Shown here piece after piece: positions 1 to 47,928 of a stretch of DNA of 64,000 bases (position 1 is the stretch's first letter; each line of letters opens with the position of its first letter). The position numbers and the translations under genes were made by a program. The notes under the pieces are model-generated. The model was given only the letters and a program-made list of their open reading frames with translations, had not been told where the DNA came from and did not search any database. Origin of the DNA: Sycon ciliatum (lineage: Eukaryota; Porifera; Calcarea; Leucosolenida; Sycettidae); NCBI RefSeq assembly GCF_964019385.1, contig NC_088644.1:24032366-24096365 (forward strand), written 5' to 3'.

Positions 1-334
1 CACATGAACAAATTTTAGTACGGAATTAATTTTAGTACAAAAGAGACCGTGTACGAAATGGTACGAAAATAAATTCCGTCCGAAAATTTCCTGCTATACA
101 GTACTTCTTTATAGCCGAGGTTATTTATAACAGAAATGCACATACACCATGCCGGGCACATTTCATGACTGTCATGTGACCCGTGGCTGTTAGTGCACTT
201 GGTTTACATGTGGGCTCCGCAAGATATAGTTTGTTATAAACAAAATATGACCCAACTTCTGGGAAAACCAGGCTTTTAAAGGGAAAATCATTTAAAGAAA
301 ATCGAAGTTTTTTGTAAAAAGTTGTCTCGCAGGC
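1..334. other. No gene recognised at left edge
   Basis: AT-rich sequence with only short open frames. I see no exon of the neighbouring minus-strand gene and no recognisable element here. Confidence 0.4.
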
Positions 335-3300
335 ACTCAAGACCAGTCAAGTGGAACGAAGCAGAACCAAAGAGAGTTGGAGCAACAGAGGAAGCAGTCA
401 TGGAAGGACGTGTGTCGGCAGTCAGAAAAGTCGTAGTGCTCCCGGCAGAAGATTCACTGCTCCTCGCAAGTCACGATGCGGAGTTGAACCGCTCCGTCTG
501 ACGGAATCTCCTTCACTGGCGGATGACGAATTTCTTAAACTAGCTGCTGCTGCTCCTGGAGGTTAGGAAGAATTAATTCATTCTGGTGAGAGTAGCGATA
601 GCAAGGAGAATCTAGAAGATATTGATCCAGCCGATCAAAACACAGTGACGCTGGTCGATCTTGAGTCCCACGCAAAGCGTAGGCGCGAAGTGTTGCTCAC
701 AACTTTGCAGTAAGTTTGTAAGAGAGTTGTCGAGGGATGTAAGTACGCCGGGAAACTGCTTTGCTCTACTCCACAATCAAGTGCTGCTGGATTGCCGGCG
801 AATGACGGAGCAGCTTGAGAGACCCTCGCTGGAGACCTTCCTTGCTGGCCCGTTGCATGCCAAGGCCAGGCGCGCGGAGGTTTCACATACTGGTCGATAG
901 AAAGCAGCCGGCACTGCAGCACACCAGTGTACGACCTACAGCTACACTATCAATGGTGGGAAAGCTTTTCAGGCTATGTTTCTGTACGCAAACAGTTATA
1001 CATGGTTTGCTCTGCAAAAGGTACACGCTCAACTCAGTCAAGTGTCGTTGTTGCACCAGAACACGCCAGTACGGGAACCCAGCCCTGGAATGTGCTGAGC
1101 CAGGTAGACAAGCAGTTAGCTGCCCAATTTCATCCAGAACTATGCTGATGTGCATGACGTACCACAGCCTGCAGCACCCAGAGCCCAGAGCCCAGAGCCC
1201 AGAGCCCAGAGCCCAGAGCCCAGAGCCCAGAGCCCAGAGCCCAGAGCCCAGAGCCCAGAGCCCAGAGCCCAGAGCCCAGAGCCCAGAGCCCAGAGCCCAG
1301 AGCCCAGAGCCCAGAGCCCAGAGCCCAGAGCCCAGAGCCCAGAGCCCAGAGCCCAGAGCCCAGAGCCCAGAGCCCAGAGCCCAGAGCCCAGAGCCCAGAG
1401 CCCAGAGCCCAGAGCCCAGAGCCCAGAGCCCAGAGCCCAGAGCCCAGAGCCCAGAGCCCAGAGCCCAGAGCCCAGAGCCCAGAGCCCAGAGCCCAGAGCC
1501 CAGAGCCCAGAGCCCAGAGCCCAGAGCCCAGAGCCCAGAGCCCAGAGCCCAGAGCCCAGAGCCCAGAGCCCAGAGCCCAGAGCCCAGAGCCCAGAGCCCA
1601 GAGCCCAGAGCCCAGAGCCCAGAGCCCAGAGCCCAGAGCCCAGAGCCCAGAGCCCAGAGCCCAGAGCCCAGAGCCCAGAGCCCAGAGCCCAGAGCCCAGA
1701 GCCCAGAGCCCAGAGCCCAGAGCCCAGAGCCCAGAGCCCAGAGCCCAGAGCCCAGAGCCCAGAGCCCAGAGCCCAGAGCCCAGAGCCCAGAGCCCAGAGC
1801 CCAGAGCCCAGAGCCCAGAGCCCAGAGCCCAGAGCCCAGAGCCCAGAGCCCAGAGCCCAGAGCCCAGAGCCCAGAGCCCAGAGCCCAGAGCCCAGAGCCC
1901 AGAGCCCAGAGCCCAGAGCCCAGAGCCCAGAGCCCAGAGCCCAGAGCCCAGAGCCCAGAGCCCAGAGCCCAGAGCCCAGAGCCCAGAGCCCAGAGCCCAG
2001 AGCCCAGAGCCCAGAGCCCAGAGCCCAGAGCCCAGAGCCCAGAGCCCAGAGCCCAGAGCCCAGAGCCCAGAGCCCAGAGCCCAGAGCCCAGAGCCCAGAG
2101 CCCAGAGCCCAGAGCCCAGAGCCCAGAGCCCAGAGCCCAGAGCCCAGAGCCCAGAGCCCAGAGCCCAGAGCCCAGAGCCCAGAGCCCAGAGCCCAGAGCC
2201 CAGAGCCCAGAGCCCAGAGCCCAGAGCCCAGAGCCCAGAGCCCAGAGCCCAGAGCCCAGAGCCCAGAGCCCAGAGCCCAGAGCCCAGAGCCCAGAGCCCA
2301 GAGCCCAGAGCCCAGAGCCCAGAGCCCAGAGCCCAGAGCCCAGAGCCCAGAGCCCAGAGCCCAGAGCCCAGAGCCCAGAGCCCAGAGCCCAGAGCCCAGA
2401 GCCCAGAGCCCAGAGCCCAGAGCCCAGAGCCCAGAGCCCAGAGCCCAGAGCCCAGAGCCCAGAGCCCAGAGCCCAGAGCCCAGAGCCCAGAGCCCAGAGC
2501 CCAGAGCCCAGAGCCCAGAGCCCAGAGCCCAGAGCCCAGAGCCCAGAGCCCAGAGCCCAGAGCCCAGAGCCCAGAGCCCAGAGCCCAGAGCCCAGAGCCC
2601 AGAGCCCAGAGCCCAGAGCCCAGAGCCCAGAGCCCAGAGCCCAGAGCCCAGAGCCCAGAGCCCAGAGCCCAGAGCCCAGAGCCCAGAGCCCAGAGCCCAG
2701 AGCCCAGAGCCCAGAGCCCAGAGCCCAGAGCCCAGAGCCCAGAGCCCAGAGCCCAGAGCCCAGAGCCCAGAGCCCAGAGCCCAGAGCCCAGAGCCCAGAG
2801 CCCAGAGCCCAGAGCCCAGAGCCCAGAGCCCAGAGCCCAGAGCCCAGAGCCCAGAGCCCAGAGCCCAGAGCCCAGAGCCCAGAGCCCAGAGCCCAGAGCC
2901 CAGAGCCCAGAGCCCAGAGCCCAGAGCCCAGAGCCCAGAGCCCAGAGCCCAGAGCCCAGAGCCCAGAGCCCAGAGCCCAGAGCCCAGAGCCCAGAGCCCA
3001 GAGCCCAGAGCCCAGAGCCCAGAGCCCAGAGCCCAGAGCCCAGAGCCCAGAGCCCAGAGCCCAGAGCCCAGAGCCCAGAGCCCAGAGCCCAGAGCCCAGA
3101 GCCCAGAGCCCAGAGCCCAGAGCCCAGAGCCCAGAGCCCAGAGCCCAGAGCCCAGAGCCCAGAGCCCAGAGCCCAGAGCCCAGAGCCCAGAGCCCAGAGC
3201 CCAGAGCCCAGAGCCCAGAGCCCAGAGCCCAGAGCCCAGAGCCCAGAGCCCAGAGCCCAGAGCCCAGAGCCCAGAGCCCAGAGCCCAGAGCCCAGAGCCC

Positions 3301-6300
3301 AGAGCCCAGAGCCCAGAGCCCAGAGCCCAGAGCCCAGAGCCCAGAGCCCAGAGCCCAGAGCCCAGAGCCCAGAGCCCAGAGCCCAGAGCCCAGAGCCCAG
3401 AGCCCAGAGCCCAGAGCCCAGAGCCCAGAGCCCAGAGCCCAGAGCCCAGAGCCCAGAGCCCAGAGCCCAGAGCCCAGAGCCCAGAGCCCAGAGCCCAGAG
3501 CCCAGAGCCCAGAGCCCAGAGCCCAGAGCCCAGAGCCCAGAGCCCAGAGCCCAGAGCCCAGAGCCCAGAGCCCAGAGCCCAGAGCCCAGAGCCCAGAGCC
3601 CAGAGCCCAGAGCCCAGAGCCCAGAGCCCAGAGCCCAGAGCCCAGAGCCCAGAGCCCAGAGCCCAGAGCCCAGAGCCCAGAGCCCAGAGCCCAGAGCCCA
3701 GAGCCCAGAGCCCAGAGCCCAGAGCCCAGAGCCCAGAGCCCAGAGCCCAGAGCCCAGAGCCCAGAGCCCAGAGCCCAGAGCCCAGAGCCCAGAGCCCAGA
3801 GCCCAGAGCCCAGAGCCCAGAGCCCAGAGCCCAGAGCCCAGAGCCCAGAGCCCAGAGCCCAGAGCCCAGAGCCCAGAGCCCAGAGCCCAGAGCCCAGAGC
3901 CCAGAGCCCAGAGCCCAGAGCCCAGAGCCCAGAGCCCAGAGCCCAGAGCCCAGAGCCCAGAGCCCAGAGCCCAGAGCCCAGAGCCCAGAGCCCAGAGCCC
4001 AGAGCCCAGAGCCCAGAGCCCAGAGCCCAGAGCCCAGAGCCCAGAGCCCAGAGCCCAGAGCCCAGAGCCCAGAGCCCAGAGCCCAGAGCCCAGAGCCCAG
4101 AGCCCAGAGCCCAGAGCCCAGAGCCCAGAGCCCAGAGCCCAGAGCCCAGAGCCCAGAGCCCAGAGCCCAGAGCCCAGAGCCCAGAGCCCAGAGCCCAGAG
4201 CCCAGAGCCCAGAGCCCAGAGCCCAGAGCCCAGAGCCCAGAGCCCAGAGCCCAGAGCCCAGAGCCCAGAGCCCAGAGCCCAGAGCCCAGAGCCCAGAGCC
4301 CAGAGCCCAGAGCCCAGAGCCCAGAGCCCAGAGCCCAGAGCCCAGAGCCCAGAGCCCAGAGCCCAGAGCCCAGAGCCCAGAGCCCAGAGCCCAGAGCCCA
4401 GAGCCCAGAGCCCAGAGCCCAGAGCCCAGAGCCCAGAGCCCAGAGCCCAGAGCCCAGAGCCCAGAGCCCAGAGCCCAGAGCCCAGAGCCCAGAGCCCAGA
4501 GCCCAGAGCCCAGAGCCCAGAGCCCAGAGCCCAGAGCCCAGAGCCCAGAGCCCAGAGCCCAGAGCCCAGAGCCCAGAGCCCAGAGCCCAGAGCCCAGAGC
4601 CCAGAGCCCAGAGCCCAGAGCCCAGAGCCCAGAGCCCAGAGCCCAGAGCCCAGAGCCCAGAGCCCAGAGCCCAGAGCCCAGAGCCCAGAGCCCAGAGCCC
4701 AGAGCCCAGAGCCCAGAGCCCAGAGCCCAGAGCCCAGAGCCCAGAGCCCAGAGCCCAGAGCCCAGAGCCCAGAGCCCAGAGCCCAGAGCCCAGAGCCCAG
4801 AGCCCAGAGCCCAGAGCCCAGAGCCCAGAGCCCAGAGCCCAGAGCCCAGAGCCCAGAGCCCAGAGCCCAGAGCCCAGAGCCCAGAGCCCAGAGCCCAGAG
4901 CCCAGAGCCCAGAGCCCAGAGCCCAGAGCCCAGAGCCCAGAGCCCAGAGCCCAGAGCCCAGAGCCCAGAGCCCAGAGCCCAGAGCCCAGAGCCCAGAGCC
5001 CAGAGCCCAGAGCCCAGAGCCCAGAGCCCAGAGCCCAGAGCCCAGAGCCCAGAGCCCAGAGCCCAGAGCCCAGAGCCCAGAGCCCAGAGCCCAGAGCCCA
5101 GAGCCCAGAGCCCAGAGCCCAGAGCCCAGAGCCCAGAGCCCAGAGCCCAGAGCCCAGAGCCCAGAGCCCAGAGCCCAGAGCCCAGAGCCCAGAGCCCAGA
5201 GCCCAGAGCCCAGAGCCCAGAGCCCAGAGCCCAGAGCCCAGAGCCCAGAGCCCAGAGCCCAGAGCCCAGAGCCCAGAGCCCAGAGCCCAGAGCCCAGAGC
5301 CCAGAGCCCAGAGCCCAGAGCCCAGAGCCCAGAGCCCAGAGCCCAGAGCCCAGAGCCCAGAGCCCAGAGCCCAGAGCCCAGAGCCCAGAGCCCAGAGCCC
5401 AGAGCCCAGAGCCCAGAGCCCAGAGCCCAGAGCCCAGAGCCCAGAGCCCAGAGCCCAGAGCCCAGAGCCCAGAGCCCAGAGCCCAGAGCCCAGAGCCCAG
5501 AGCCCAGAGCCCAGAGCCCAGAGCCCAGAGCCCAGAGCCCAGAGCCCAGAGCCCAGAGCCCAGAGCCCAGAGCCCAGAGCCCAGAGCCCAGAGCCCAGAG
5601 CCCAGAGCCCAGAGCCCAGAGCCCAGAGCCCAGAGCCCAGAGCCCAGAGCCCAGAGCCCAGAGCCCAGAGCCCAGAGCCCAGAGCCCAGAGCCCAGAGCC
5701 CAGAGCCCAGAGCCCAGAGCCCAGAGCCCAGAGCCCAGAGCCCAGAGCCCAGAGCCCAGAGCCCAGAGCCCAGAGCCCAGAGCCCAGAGCCCAGAGCCCA
5801 GAGCCCAGAGCCCAGAGCCCAGAGCCCAGAGCCCAGAGCCCAGAGCCCAGAGCCCAGAGCCCAGAGCCCAGAGCCCAGAGCCCAGAGCCCAGAGCCCAGA
5901 GCCCAGAGCCCAGAGCCCAGAGCCCAGAGCCCAGAGCCCAGAGCCCAGAGCCCAGAGCCCAGAGCCCAGAGCCCAGAGCCCAGAGCCCAGAGCCCAGAGC
6001 CCAGAGCCCAGAGCCCAGAGCCCAGAGCCCAGAGCCCAGAGCCCAGAGCCCAGAGCCCAGAGCCCAGAGCCCAGAGCCCAGAGCCCAGAGCCCAGAGCCC
6101 AGAGCCCAGAGCCCAGAGCCCAGAGCCCAGAGCCCAGAGCCCAGAGCCCAGAGCCCAGAGCCCAGAGCCCAGAGCCCAGAGCCCAGAGCCCAGAGCCCAG
6201 AGCCCAGAGCCCAGAGCCCAGAGCCCAGAGCCCAGAGCCCAGAGCCCAGAGCCCAGAGCCCAGAGCCCAGAGCCCAGAGCCCAGAGCCCAGAGCCCAGAG

Positions 6301-9300
6301 CCCAGAGCCCAGAGCCCAGAGCCCAGAGCCCAGAGCCCAGAGCCCAGAGCCCAGAGCCCAGAGCCCAGAGCCCAGAGCCCAGAGCCCAGAGCCCAGAGCC
6401 CAGAGCCCAGAGCCCAGAGCCCAGAGCCCAGAGCCCAGAGCCCAGAGCCCAGAGCCCAGAGCCCAGAGCCCAGAGCCCAGAGCCCAGAGCCCAGAGCCCA
6501 GAGCCCAGAGCCCAGAGCCCAGAGCCCAGAGCCCAGAGCCCAGAGCCCAGAGCCCAGAGCCCAGAGCCCAGAGCCCAGAGCCCAGAGCCCAGAGCCCAGA
6601 GCCCAGAGCCCAGAGCCCAGAGCCCAGAGCCCAGAGCCCAGAGCCCAGAGCCCAGAGCCCAGAGCCCAGAGCCCAGAGCCCAGAGCCCAGAGCCCAGAGC
6701 CCAGAGCCCAGAGCCCAGAGCCCAGAGCCCAGAGCCCAGAGCCCAGAGCCCAGAGCCCAGAGCCCAGAGCCCAGAGCCCAGAGCCCAGAGCCCAGAGCCC
6801 AGAGCCCAGAGCCCAGAGCCCAGAGCCCAGAGCCCAGAGCCCAGAGCCCAGAGCCCAGAGCCCAGAGCCCAGAGCCCAGAGCCCAGAGCCCAGAGCCCAG
6901 AGCCCAGAGCCCAGAGCCCAGAGCCCAGAGCCCAGAGCCCAGAGCCCAGAGCCCAGAGCCCAGAGCCCAGAGCCCAGAGCCCAGAGCCCAGAGCCCAGAG
7001 CCCAGAGCCCAGAGCCCAGAGCCCAGAGCCCAGAGCCCAGAGCCCAGAGCCCAGAGCCCAGAGCCCAGAGCCCAGAGCCCAGAGCCCAGAGCCCAGAGCC
7101 CAGAGCCCAGAGCCCAGAGCCCAGAGCCCAGAGCCCAGAGCCCAGAGCCCAGAGCCCAGAGCCCAGAGCCCAGAGCCCAGAGCCCAGAGCCCAGAGCCCA
7201 GAGCCCAGAGCCCAGAGCCCAGAGCCCAGAGCCCAGAGCCCAGAGCCCAGAGCCCAGAGCCCAGAGCCCAGAGCCCAGAGCCCAGAGCCCAGAGCCCAGA
7301 GCCCAGAGCCCAGAGCCCAGAGCCCAGAGCCCAGAGCCCAGAGCCCAGAGCCCAGAGCCCAGAGCCCAGAGCCCAGAGCCCAGAGCCCAGAGCCCAGAGC
7401 CCAGAGCCCAGAGCCCAGAGCCCAGAGCCCAGAGCCCAGAGCCCAGAGCCCAGAGCCCAGAGCCCAGAGCCCAGAGCCCAGAGCCCAGAGCCCAGAGCCC
7501 AGAGCCCAGAGCCCAGAGCCCAGAGCCCAGAGCCCAGAGCCCAGAGCCCAGAGCCCAGAGCCCAGAGCCCAGAGCCCAGAGCCCAGAGCCCAGAGCCCAG
7601 AGCCCAGAGCCCAGAGCCCAGAGCCCAGAGCCCAGAGCCCAGAGCCCAGAGCCCAGAGCCCAGAGCCCAGAGCCCAGAGCCCAGAGCCCAGAGCCCAGAG
7701 CCCAGAGCCCAGAGCCCAGAGCCCAGAGCCCAGAGCCCAGAGCCCAGAGCCCAGAGCCCAGAGCCCAGAGCCCAGAGCCCAGAGCCCAGAGCCCAGAGCC
7801 CAGAGCCCAGAGCCCAGAGCCCAGAGCCCAGAGCCCAGAGCCCAGAGCCCAGAGCCCAGAGCCCAGAGCCCAGAGCCCAGAGCCCAGAGCCCAGAGCCCA
7901 GAGCCCAGAGCCCAGAGCCCAGAGCCCAGAGCCCAGAGCCCAGAGCCCAGAGCCCAGAGCCCAGAGCCCAGAGCCCAGAGCCCAGAGCCCAGAGCCCAGA
8001 GCCCAGAGCCCAGAGCCCAGAGCCCAGAGCCCAGAGCCCAGAGCCCAGAGCCCAGAGCCCAGAGCCCAGAGCCCAGAGCCCAGAGCCCAGAGCCCAGAGC
8101 CCAGAGCCCAGAGCCCAGAGCCCAGAGCCCAGAGCCCAGAGCCCAGAGCCCAGAGCCCAGAGCCCAGAGCCCAGAGCCCAGAGCCCAGAGCCCAGAGCCC
8201 AGAGCCCAGAGCCCAGAGCCCAGAGCCCAGAGCCCAGAGCCCAGAGCCCAGAGCCCAGAGCCCAGAGCCCAGAGCCCAGAGCCCAGAGCCCAGAGCCCAG
8301 AGCCCAGAGCCCAGAGCCCAGAGCCCAGAGCCCAGAGCCCAGAGCCCAGAGCCCAGAGCCCAGAGCCCAGAGCCCAGAGCCCAGAGCCCAGAGCCCAGAG
8401 CCCAGAGCCCAGAGCCCAGAGCCCAGAGCCCAGAGCCCAGAGCCCAGAGCCCAGAGCCCAGAGCCCAGAGCCCAGAGCCCAGAGCCCAGAGCCCAGAGCC
8501 CAGAGCCCAGAGCCCAGAGCCCAGAGCCCAGAGCCCAGAGCCCAGAGCCCAGAGCCCAGAGCCCAGAGCCCAGAGCCCAGAGCCCAGAGCCCAGAGCCCA
8601 GAGCCCAGAGCCCAGAGCCCAGAGCCCAGAGCCCAGAGCCCAGAGCCCAGAGCCCAGAGCCCAGAGCCCAGAGCCCAGAGCCCAGAGCCCAGAGCCCAGA
8701 GCCCAGAGCCCAGAGCCCAGAGCCCAGAGCCCAGAGCCCAGAGCCCAGAGCCCAGAGCCCAGAGCCCAGAGCCCAGAGCCCAGAGCCCAGAGCCCAGAGC
8801 CCAGAGCCCAGAGCCCAGAGCCCAGAGCCCAGAGCCCAGAGCCCAGAGCCCAGAGCCCAGAGCCCAGAGCCCAGAGCCCAGAGCCCAGAGCCCAGAGCCC
8901 AGAGCCCAGAGCCCAGAGCCCAGAGCCCAGAGCCCAGAGCCCAGAGCCCAGAGCCCAGAGCCCAGAGCCCAGAGCCCAGAGCCCAGAGCCCAGAGCCCAG
9001 AGCCCAGAGCCCAGAGCCCAGAGCCCAGAGCCCAGAGCCCAGAGCCCAGAGCCCAGAGCCCAGAGCCCAGAGCCCACAATAAGCCCGTACCGATATACTT
9101 GCCCTGCCGTGTTACAAAGAAATTGATTCATGGCCAATTCCTGCAGTCTAGTGGCTCCATGTCATATGTCTCCTTCCTCAGAGTTTGGGTAGCATCATGT
9201 CCTGACATTATCATCATGCAACCCAGGGAAGATGTGTGTGCCAGGTGTTCTGACTTGCAATCCCGCAGATCCAGACCCCTAACTGAAGAGAGCCGGATTC

Positions 9301-10185
9301 ATCGGAGCTGACGGACATGTCACCAAAGCTATGGATGCCCGTGACTTCTACCGGTCGTGCATTGCTCATGCCAAGGTAGCAGCAGCCAACGCATGGGGCA
9401 GCGATGCCACTTTTCTCAGTTATCGCCACCTTACCTTTGACTATGCCCAGCAGGCTTCAATACCGTACCATGCAAGGCAAGCCGGGGCATTGTATTTCAA
9501 GGTCCCAAGGAGAGTTCAGCTATAAGGCATAGCTGACGAAGGCATTCCAGCTCAGCTCAACTTCCTGATTGATCGAAGGTTCTTGCTAATCTTGGTTTGC
9601 ATGCTGACAACTGTGGTGGGCAGAACAAGAACAAGACTGTTCTTGGCTACTTAGCGTGGCGCGTATTCTTGGCCTGAACCATGAAATCGAGCTAGACTTC
9701 ATGCGTGTGGGACACACACTGTGGTTTGTTGGTGCTGGCTTTGGCCTGCTGAAGCAGTGTTATCGTAAGTCCGATGTAGATTCTGTGGCACAACTGGCAA
9801 GTGTTGTCAACAATTCTGCCAGCGTCAATGAAGTCATCTGCTTCAACTGGGATTGGCGAGCCTGGGATTCCTTTTTAAAGGATCACTTCAAGCGTGATAA
9901 AAACATAACATTTTACCAAAAATTCAGGAATCAGCTGCTCGGCCTGGAGTTGTGTCAATGTCAGGCCCCAACAAGTATCCTGACGTTTCGTTTAGGATCA
10001 GGAAATCCGGTGACACTGGCTTTAATTCATCACAGTTGCCACCTGCCGCCCAGCTAGCTGGTATGTCCCATGACTGTGCAGCCTATCTATTTAAAGAAAT
10101 CCGGGAGTTCTGCCATGAGGAAAGCCATGACATCACGTGCCCTGAACTTTCTTCAGCCGCAGAAGACACGGCTGCAACGGAATGA
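335..10185 (+). pseudogene. Decayed transposase-like gene split by a heptamer array
   Basis: Fragments in changing frames resemble a large family of transposase-like proteins in cnidarians, sponges and fishes, marked by an H-A-D-N-C-x-G-Q-N-K-N motif (I believe DUF7869; assignment from memory). In order: weak N-terminal fragments (about 340-1130), NFIQNYADVHDVPQPAAPR (1126-1182), then after the array PVPIYLPCRVTKKLIH (9084-9131), a block ending near CARCSDLQ (about 9240-9265), MDARDFYRSC and FDYAQQ (9331-9450), HADNCGGQNKN (about 9604-9636) and VGHTLW...GFGLLKQCYRKSD (about 9697-9775). Defects: an in-frame TAA after VPRRVQL (9523-9525), a frameshift near 9300-9320, an apparent deletion between the NFLIDR block and HADNC, more frameshifts upstream, and the 7.9-kb array. 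The last fragment stops at 10185. No terminal inverted repeats were found. It is almost certainly not functional as it stands. The family call is fairly secure; the superfamily is not. Confidence 0.7.
1177..9076. repeat. 7.9-kb perfect heptamer array (CCCAGAG)n
   Basis: About 1,128 head-to-tail copies of CCCAGAG (7,900 bp) with no variant noticed by eye. The minus strand reads (GGGCTCT)n, a run of G3 tracts spaced by 4 nt and so able in principle to form G-quadruplexes. Seven is not a multiple of three, so every + frame gives the heptapeptide PEPRAQS and every - frame gives ALGSGLW, with no stop in any of the six frames. The left flank is in frame 1 and the right flank in frame 3; keeping a single unit puts both in one frame. 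I read this as in situ expansion inside a coding exon, not as a real 2,700-residue protein. Confidence 0.97.
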
Positions 10186-11258
10186 CATATACATCAGCTA
10201 GTTTCAGAGCTATAACTAACAACATTACCTGTAATTACAATATCACTGTATTTGTGTCTGCTTTTGTAAATATACCTGTATGCGTTCAAGAGGCCATAGG
10301 TCCACTATTGTTGGCGATACAATCATAAAACTTTGTGTTCTGACAGCTAATATCCTGTAGATGTCGAAAATGAAAAGAAGTCATTTTGTGACATTCTCAC
10401 CCTAAGCCTGGTTTTTGCAGATTCTGGGCCAGGGTCATTTTCTATGGATTCAAACAGGCACATGGACAATGGTTCGCTATGCTACGAAGTTCACTTTTTG
10501 TGAGTTCGTTTATAAGTGGAGTCAACTGTATCTACTTCAAGCACAAACTCTTCAGCATGGTAGAGCTGATTTCCATACAATCATTGGTAAGGCAGTGATG
10601 CTTCCTTATCCGGGCACTCAACTCCTTAGAACCTGCCATCATGGTCTTTGTTTCTGCTCACGGTACTTACCGCTGCCTATTCATATATCCTCTTAGGTTG
10701 GGCTCATGCAGGCTGTGCTTCTGCAGTGTTGTTCTCCACCTTACCAGCCATGGTACATGGCTCCGCAGTTCATCTTGTCATTGTTTCTCAATCTTTGTGT
10801 GGTCAGGTTTGACTGGCAGTGAGGCAGGTGTCAGTGCTATCGTTATTTTTCATCTGCACGTTATTTTCATCTGCACGACGTGCTTCCTATTACCCACTTA
10901 AGAGTAATTACTTTTCAGGCGCTCCCCTGCTACCCAGTCGCCCATGCATCCAACCAGTCACTATGCTCCTGCGGCTTTGCCGGCTTGCACTCATTGATTC
11001 CGCAGTTTTCTCCAACAAGATTGGCTTCGATACGATTTTCTGGTAAGCACTTCTGGAAAACCACTACAGCAGTGAATACAATTTCTCTTAGACCACTGCC
11101 TATGGTTCTTGCTCACAGTTGCTCTGTGAGTTGACACAGTAATAATGTGTGCAAATTCAATCTTGGAGCATCACCATGCTGTTACAGGCTAGTTGTGTAT
11201 GAGTACAGCCGTACACCTAAACATTTCCTGCAGCTGTTCAACTGGCCGACATACTGAC
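10186..11258. other. Region without a recognised gene
   Basis: Lies between the transposase-like pseudogene and the last exon found of the minus-strand gene. No minus-strand exon with good splice sites, stop codon or poly(A) signal was found. Positions 10992-11072 match 12764-12849 (see that entry). Confidence 0.4.
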
Positions 11259-46914
<35,656 letters not shown>

Positions 46915-47803
46915 TTCTACAACGCCGGCAAGAGCGAACGAGAAGAAATGGACCAACAGCCACAGAACGTTGCCTTTGGACAGGGTGAGAAGCGGAATGG
47001 TCATTGACAACTACTGACACTGTACTAATGGCATTGACTGATCCGAGATGTTGCAAAGTCAATTTCAAACCGGGAGCGCCCATCGCCATGGTGTGACTTC
47101 GCTGTCGACATGTCGTGTAGCCTAAAAAATTCAGACAGCAACAACAACAAAATAATGAGTGCGGCCGCGACTGCGCAGGTGACAGCGCTTTCAAATGCAA
47201 CAAACGAGTTACGTGCGCGTGCGTGTGCAGTGCACGCGCGTAGATCTACGCGTAGATCTACCTTCGAGCTTCGGCTTCGCCATACTCCCAGCTTGACTTC
47301 GCGGTTGCATGCTGTCCTTCCGCATCAAGTAACGTTCAACCAAGCGTCCTCTACATGTACACAGAGTGCTGGCAACTGAAATCCGACCCCCTGTAGACAG
47401 AAATTGATAAGACTAATATGAGAAACACTGGCTACTTAGCCTAGGTACTTAGACGTTTAGTGTCTGGATACCGCTTGCTGGATTGTGTGTGTGATGTGCT
47501 TGTGCTTGTGAGCGTCACCCGCCGTGTGTGTGTGTGTGTCTGTGTGTGTGTGTGTTTGTAAAAATTAATGGAAAAATGAAAAATAGGGATTCACTGGCCA
47601 GAAAAAGTAAAGTCAATCAGCTGTGTGGTGGATACCATGTACGAGTCGCTCGTACCAGGCTAAAAATAGTGGCGCCCAATTCATCAGTCTTGCAAGCTGT
47701 TGAATGGTGCAATCCCAGCACAAGTTGCTATGTCAACATAGCTGTTCGCAATCATCGCTTCCGCGATGGCCGGTCTGACTCTGAGGTCTGCATCTGAGGT
47801 CTG

Positions 47804-47842
<39 letters not shown>

Positions 47843-47928
47843 TTGGTAGAATGTAGATCTACTGGCTGATCTGAGCCTGTACTACATGTAACATGGTACC
47901 AACTGCAAGAGTAGAAAGTAGTTAGTTA
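46915..47928. promoter_or_regulatory. Upstream region of the ankyrin gene, presumed 5' UTR/promoter side
   Basis: Contains a GC/CpG-richer stretch at 47155-47290 with GCGCA elements and a doubled GTAGATCTAC palindrome, and possible 3' splice sites on the gene strand before 46916 and near 47120. Transcription start cannot be placed. A (GT)n tract lies at 47803-47838. Confidence 0.35.

Noticed and set aside
815-9137. Four overlapping open frames of about 2,650-2,755 residues on both strands
   Set aside because: They are the heptamer read in different frames, with decayed transposase flanks. No frame contains a recognisable protein.
11200-11240. Possible terminal exon (GAAATGTTTAG...) after exon 37
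   Set aside because: It would need an intron of about 31 nt.
46915-47010. Upstream in-frame Met with a hydrophobic segment (LWLLVHFFSFALAG) as a signal peptide
   Set aside because: The basic MFKQVKKTF start fits the family and a plausible 3' splice site lies just before it. A secreted ankyrin/coiled-coil protein is not expected.
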